17,323 bases of DNA from an uncultured Coriobacteriaceae bacterium (GTDB lineage: Bacteria > Actinomycetota > Coriobacteriia > Coriobacteriales > Atopobiaceae), in NCBI GenBank assembly GCA_900552935.1, contig USBN01000033.1, positions 1 to 17,323 of the forward strand. The letters are read 5' to 3'. A model generated the notes under the pieces. It had not been told where the DNA came from and searched no databases. It was given only the letters and a program-made list of their open reading frames with translations. Shown here one piece after another: positions 15,401 to 17,323 of this stretch. How positions within the stretch are numbered: position 1 is the stretch's first letter; each line of letters opens with the position of its first letter. Both the position numbers and the translations under genes were made by a program.

Positions 15401-15583
15401 CGCCACGTCTTCTTCGTGGCGGAGACCAAGGGCAGCATAGACAGCCTGACCCTGCGCGACATCGAGCGCGGCAAGATCGCCTGCGCCAGGAAACTCTTCA
15501 ACGAGTTCTCCGGCGAGGACGTTCGCTATAACGTCGTCCACAGCTACCAGGACCTGCTCACCGTGATCCAGGGGATGGAGTAG
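12491..15583 (+). CDS. res: Type III restriction enzyme helicase-nuclease subunit (Res)
   Basis: Res is the ATP-driven translocase and endonuclease that cuts when two inversely oriented unmodified sites are met, in complex with Mod. It is 1030 residues, a normal length, and intact. The start is directly after the previous stop, with GGAGGG at 12476-12481. An N-terminal QPYQTDA (8-14) is Q-motif-like. Walker A METGTGKT is at 106-113, the DExH-type box DEPQ at 238-241, SATH (motif III) at 264-267 and motif VI EVGRGLRL at about 567-574. The C-terminal PD-(D/E)xK nuclease motif is APD(960)W...E978-T-K980. Every catalytic element is present, in contrast to its damaged neighbours. Since type III Res depends on Mod for DNA recognition, this protein should be inert if Mod is not made. 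Confidence 0.95.
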   Translation: MHFKFKIQPYQTDAAKAVTNVFAGQPNNGAAPYLRDLGRGKTKNGMETLDGFEMQLEASEGYANAPLAISRQTVLDNIRKEQRTSHLPESEALAKGPALVNLDVEMETGTGKTYVYTKTMLELNRLYGWTKFIVVVPSIAIREGVYKSLKNTEQHFFEQYGKAIRYFVYDSSRLGEIDRFSSSADVNVMIINMQAFNTSMKEGGSSKEARIMYSERDEFGSRRPIDVIAANNPIVIQDEPQKMGGKATQAGIKRFHPLACLNYSATHKDQHDMVYVLDALDAYNQRLVKRIEVKGFEVKNMRGTDGYLYLQDIKVSKDRAPEAVIEFKRLGATGTVAKRTKVLASLADIIPDSDGQLGYVKFLNGIELRRGEVWGDSAERDIRRVQIRETIKSHLEKEEALFTRGIKCLSLFFIDEVSKYRIYDEDGEEGLGEYGRIFEEEYARAVDEYGRGQQSLDASLDAGLGKARCRYLEWLRGIGAHSTHAGYFSVDKKGHSVDSKVKRGKDESDDESAYDLILKDKERLLSFDEPVRFIFSHSALREGWDNPNIFQICTLKHSNSETSKRQEVGRGLRLCVNQDGERQDLEALGESEVQSVNKLTVIASESYDEFTRALQSDIRSALRDRPKAVNEKFLTGLVVQGNEDRAYTLTESDSKDILYALTINRLIDRDGAPTTKFKESGLATVSDDDLPEHLYAYREDIQKLVQSVYDPHALDNYAANGHTAKVTANRLNRNFKREEFQELWNKINSKHSYTVDFDDEELRRKAIERINSELYVAKASYVMTTATQRASQSRENLERGESFGTMTRKDYEIGEDSSGVTYDLLGEVAAGAKITRRSAAAILKGIMPAKFRMFRDNPEEFIAKVSRCILAEKATMVVDHITYHKLEDKYDSTIFAEQMPENMSRAIETSRCVQDYVIWDSEGERNFARDLESAVGKVAVYAKLPRTFKIPTPVGSYAPDWAIAFEKGSVRHVFFVAETKGSIDSLTLRDIERGKIACARKLFNEFSGEDVRYNVVHSYQDLLTVIQGME

Positions 15584-15587
15584 GCAC

Positions 15588-16520
15588 ATGAAGCACTATG
15601 ACCTCGGGACGATCAAGAAGGTCGACCTCAAGTCCGTCTGGCCCCACGAGGCGCTCGACTTCACCAAGTGGCTCGCGGAGGAGAGCAGCCTGGCGCTCCT
15701 CAGCCAGGCCGTGGGGATGGACCTCGAGCTTCGCGAGGTCGAGTCTGCCGTCGGCTCCTTCCGCGCGGACATCTATGCCGCTGACACGGCCACAAACGCC
15801 AGGGTGATCATCGAGAACCAGCTCGAGGATACCAACCACGATCACCTGGGCAAGATCATCACCTACGCCGCCGGCAAGGGCGCCCAAGCGGTCATCTAGA
15901 TCGTGCGCCACGCACGCGACGAGCATCGCCAGGCCATCGAGTGGCTCAACGCCCACACGGACGACGAGGCGGCCTTCTTCCTTGTCGAGATCGAAGTTTG
16001 GTCCATCGACGACTCCCTCCCCGCTCCGCGCTTCAACGTGGTCGAACAGCCCAACGAGTGGGCGCGCGCCGTCAAGGCGAGCGAAGGCATGTCCGAGACC
16101 GACAAGATCAAGCTCGCCTATTGGACGAGATACCGCGAGGTGGCCGAGGCGACGCCCGAGTTCATGAAGGAGTTCAGCCCCAGGAAGCCGGCGAAGAATC
16201 ATTGGTCCACCCTGAGCTGCGAGAGTTCGGCGTATCACATGGCGCTGCTCATCGACACGCAGGGCGGCCGTACGGGCGTCGAGTTCTACGTGCCGGACGA
16301 CAAGGAGATTGGCCACAGGGCCATCGCGAACGCGCCCATCTTCGAGCAGAGGCTCGGACTCAAGGCCAAGGTGTTCGACGCGACCAAGGCGTCGGGCATT
16401 CGTCTCTACAAGACCGGGCGCGCAGTCAGGACACAGCAGGACAAATGGGACGACTTCATCAGGGAGCAGCTCGGTTGGGCACTCGAGATGAAGAAGGTCA
16501 TCAGGGAGCTCGAGCTGTAG
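15588..16520 (+). pseudogene. DUF4268 protein split by an in-frame amber codon
   Basis: The frame from ATG 15588 (GGAG at 15577-15580, within the end of res) to the stop at 16518-16520 would give about 310 residues, a usual DUF4268 length. TAG at 15897-15899 (codon 104) interrupts it. Reading through gives KGAQAVI-x-IVRHARDEHR, where relatives have a tryptophan, so a TGG-to-TAG change explains it. The first 103 residues hold the PD-(D/E)xK-like core: D61 in RADIYA and E76-N-Q78 in IIENQLE, then HDHLGKIITYAAG. The second part (KNHWSTLSCESSAYHMAL..GVEFYV) is the family's C-terminal domain and is intact after the stop. A GTG at 15903 could start a 205-residue fragment, but no ribosome binding site is visible. 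DUF4268 proteins commonly accompany restriction and defence loci and are predicted nucleases. This copy is probably inactive, unless the stop is suppressed or erroneous. Confidence 0.82.
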
Positions 16521-16641
16521 AGGGCGATGCCCGGGATGTGGGGCTGGGGGCGAAGCGCGGGTGCGCGGGCAACTCGAGTGATTGCAAATGACGATGGGCG
16601 ACGCCTAGGTCCATGCGTCCAGATGCCCGGAGGAAAAAAGT

Positions 16642-16767
16642 CGCTAAGTAGGGGGCTAATCCCCGATGGGCCAAGTAGCCCCCGTCTTTTCGCCGCAAAA
16701 CCCCAGTTGGCAAAGATCCATATCGGTCGTCTACTCGGCCAAACCCGAAACAGCCCCCTACTTAGCG
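16642..16767. repeat. 16-bp inverted repeat flanked by A- and T-tracts
   Basis: CGCTAAGTAGGGGGCT (16642-16657) is exactly complementary to AGCCCCCTACTTAGCG (16752-16767). A run of six A precedes the left arm and a run of five T follows the right arm, two bases out on each side. The whole reads as a bidirectional terminator with a 94-base loop, or as a small inverted-repeat element. No target-site duplication is visible at the ends. It lies between the end of the restriction island and the last gene of the window. Confidence 0.65.
16651..16688 (+). terminator. Inner terminator-like hairpin competing with the outer repeat
   Basis: GGGGGCT (16651-16657) can also pair with AGCCCCC (16677-16683) across a 19-base loop, followed by GTCTTTT. 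This is a plausible intrinsic terminator for the restriction operon, 130 bases past its last stop. The same GGGGGCT is part of the outer 16-bp arm, so the two structures exclude each other, as in attenuators. Whether they switch is unknown. Confidence 0.5.
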
Positions 16768-16813
16768 TGTTTTTAGTTGGTACCTCAATTAAGAGACGGT
16801 TCCATGTCACCAT

Positions 16814-16838
16814 CTTTGGCCGCATTTTGCGGCCAAAG
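16814..16838. repeat. 10-bp perfect hairpin CTTTGGCCGC/GCGGCCAAAG
   Basis: CTTTGGCCGC (16814-16823) and GCGGCCAAAG (16829-16838) flank the five-base loop ATTTT. No T-run follows on either strand. It lies in the 430-base gap before the final gene (16521-16951). Apart from the elements listed separately, I see no gene or RNA there. It may be a leader hairpin or an operator. Confidence 0.5.
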
Positions 16839-16951
16839 AGAAGCCGCATCTGTCCAGTGGCTTCGAATGCGCACCCAGCGAGCCCCGCACGCAAGCCATC
16901 TAGCCATCGACAGCTATCATGGTTCCAAGCAGCCACGCAAAAGGACGGCAC

Positions 16952-17323
16952 ATGGACAGTACCAAGCGCTACAAATCCGGCGAGGCGCCCCTTCGCCCCG
17001 ACCAGCGACTAAGCCGCGAGACGCGTGCCGAGCGCGCCGAACGTGAGCGCAGACACGAGCGCCTCGTCAACGAGCACATGTATCGCGCAGCGAACTCGTG
17101 CGCGAAGAAACGCCGCTACGTAACGTATGACCAGGCGCGTGCCACCGCGCGCTTCTGCGAGGAATCCGAGGGGCGGCCACTCTATATCTACAAGTGCGAG
17201 TTCTGCGGCGGTTGGCACCTTACCCACCAGGCTGACCAGCAGCGATATGGCCGTGAGGCGGGTCGCGAGGCGCAGGAGCGCATCGCCCGCAAAGAGGCAG
17301 CGAAGGCGGCTATGGCGGGTCCC
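16952..17323 (+). CDS. Small zinc-finger-like protein, cut by the window end
   Basis: This is an open frame of 124 codons with no stop before the window ends. The ATG at 16952 has AAGGA (16941-16945) six bases upstream. Residues 1-40 are very rich in Arg and Glu (a charged helix). Residues about 80-93 read YKCEFCGGWHLTHQ, with CxxC followed by H-x-x-H, a compact zinc-binding knuckle. The preceding segment (RYVTYDQARATARFC) and this knuckle resemble small uncharacterised proteins found in actinobacteria and their phages. The part after it (REAQERIARKEAAKAA) is again a charged helix. Nucleic-acid binding is plausible from the basic, zinc-binding make-up but unproven. It is not obviously part of the restriction operon, being 430 bases further on and behind a terminator-like structure. 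Confidence 0.75.
   Translation, partial: MDSTKRYKSGEAPLRPDQRLSRETRAERAERERRHERLVNEHMYRAANSCAKKRRYVTYDQARATARFCEESEGRPLYIYKCEFCGGWHLTHQADQQRYGREAGREAQERIARKEAAKAAMAGP

Noticed and set aside
12410..15589. Minus-strand open frame of 1059 codons opposite res
   Set aside because: It mirrors the codon structure of res, with D/E/V/L-rich low-information sequence and no motifs. The plus-strand res has all helicase and nuclease motifs.
15897..15899. Recoding of TAG as an amino acid (pyrrolysine or an altered code)
   Set aside because: TAG ends several clearly bounded genes in the same window (at 700, 951, 4014, 4816, 12490 and 15583), so it is used as a normal stop.
16527..17012. Plus-strand open frame of 161 codons across the right-hand intergenic region
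   Set aside because: It crosses the inverted repeats and hairpins, has no ribosome binding site and shows no coding character. The gene at 16952 in another frame has a good ribosome binding site and a zinc-knuckle motif.

Overview
The window is GC-rich, with strong G/C bias at third codon positions, AGGAGG-type ribosome binding sites and short intergenic gaps. This suits a high-GC actinobacterium. The gene content and the GGGAC/GTCCC palindromes make me think of the class Coriobacteriia (Olsenella, Atopobium or Collinsella relatives), but that assignment is an inference from style, not from a marker gene. I found no rRNA, tRNA, CRISPR array or transposase.

Left part, 1-9400, looks like ordinary chromosome. 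It holds a shortened DUF1015-like protein (+), a small protein with a mini pentapeptide-repeat block (-), a large membrane-anchored TPR protein (+), a DUF1275/YoaK membrane protein and an M20 dipeptidase in one minus-strand pair, then a CPA2-type cation/proton antiporter downstream of an acidic DUF2314-like protein (-). The gaps between convergent genes carry tandem duplications and perfect inverted repeats, including two neighbouring 35-bp palindromes with the same core at 4015-4096.

Right part, about 9540-16520, is a type III restriction-modification island on the plus strand. Its order is a DUF4391 remnant, mod (N6-adenine methyltransferase), an unrecognised 184-residue membrane/coiled-coil protein, res (helicase-nuclease) and a DUF4268 PD-(D/E)xK-like protein. 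mod, the 184-residue gene and res are joined stop-to-start (TAATG, then TAG directly followed by ATG), so they should be translated as one coupled unit. The system is damaged at three independent points. DUF4391 is 5'-truncated and frameshifted at an A5 run. mod is frameshifted at a C6 run eight codons after its best start. DUF4268 has an in-frame amber codon where a tryptophan is expected. res and the 184-residue gene are open. The C6 run makes an on/off switch of mod possible, but decay or sequencing error are live alternatives. The target-recognition part of mod and the 184-residue gene are visibly less GC-rich than their surroundings, which suggests exchange of specificity and cargo.

The right end (16521-17323) has an A-tract/T-tract-flanked 16-bp inverted repeat enclosing a second, mutually exclusive terminator-like hairpin. 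It is followed by the start of a small zinc-finger-like gene that runs off the window.
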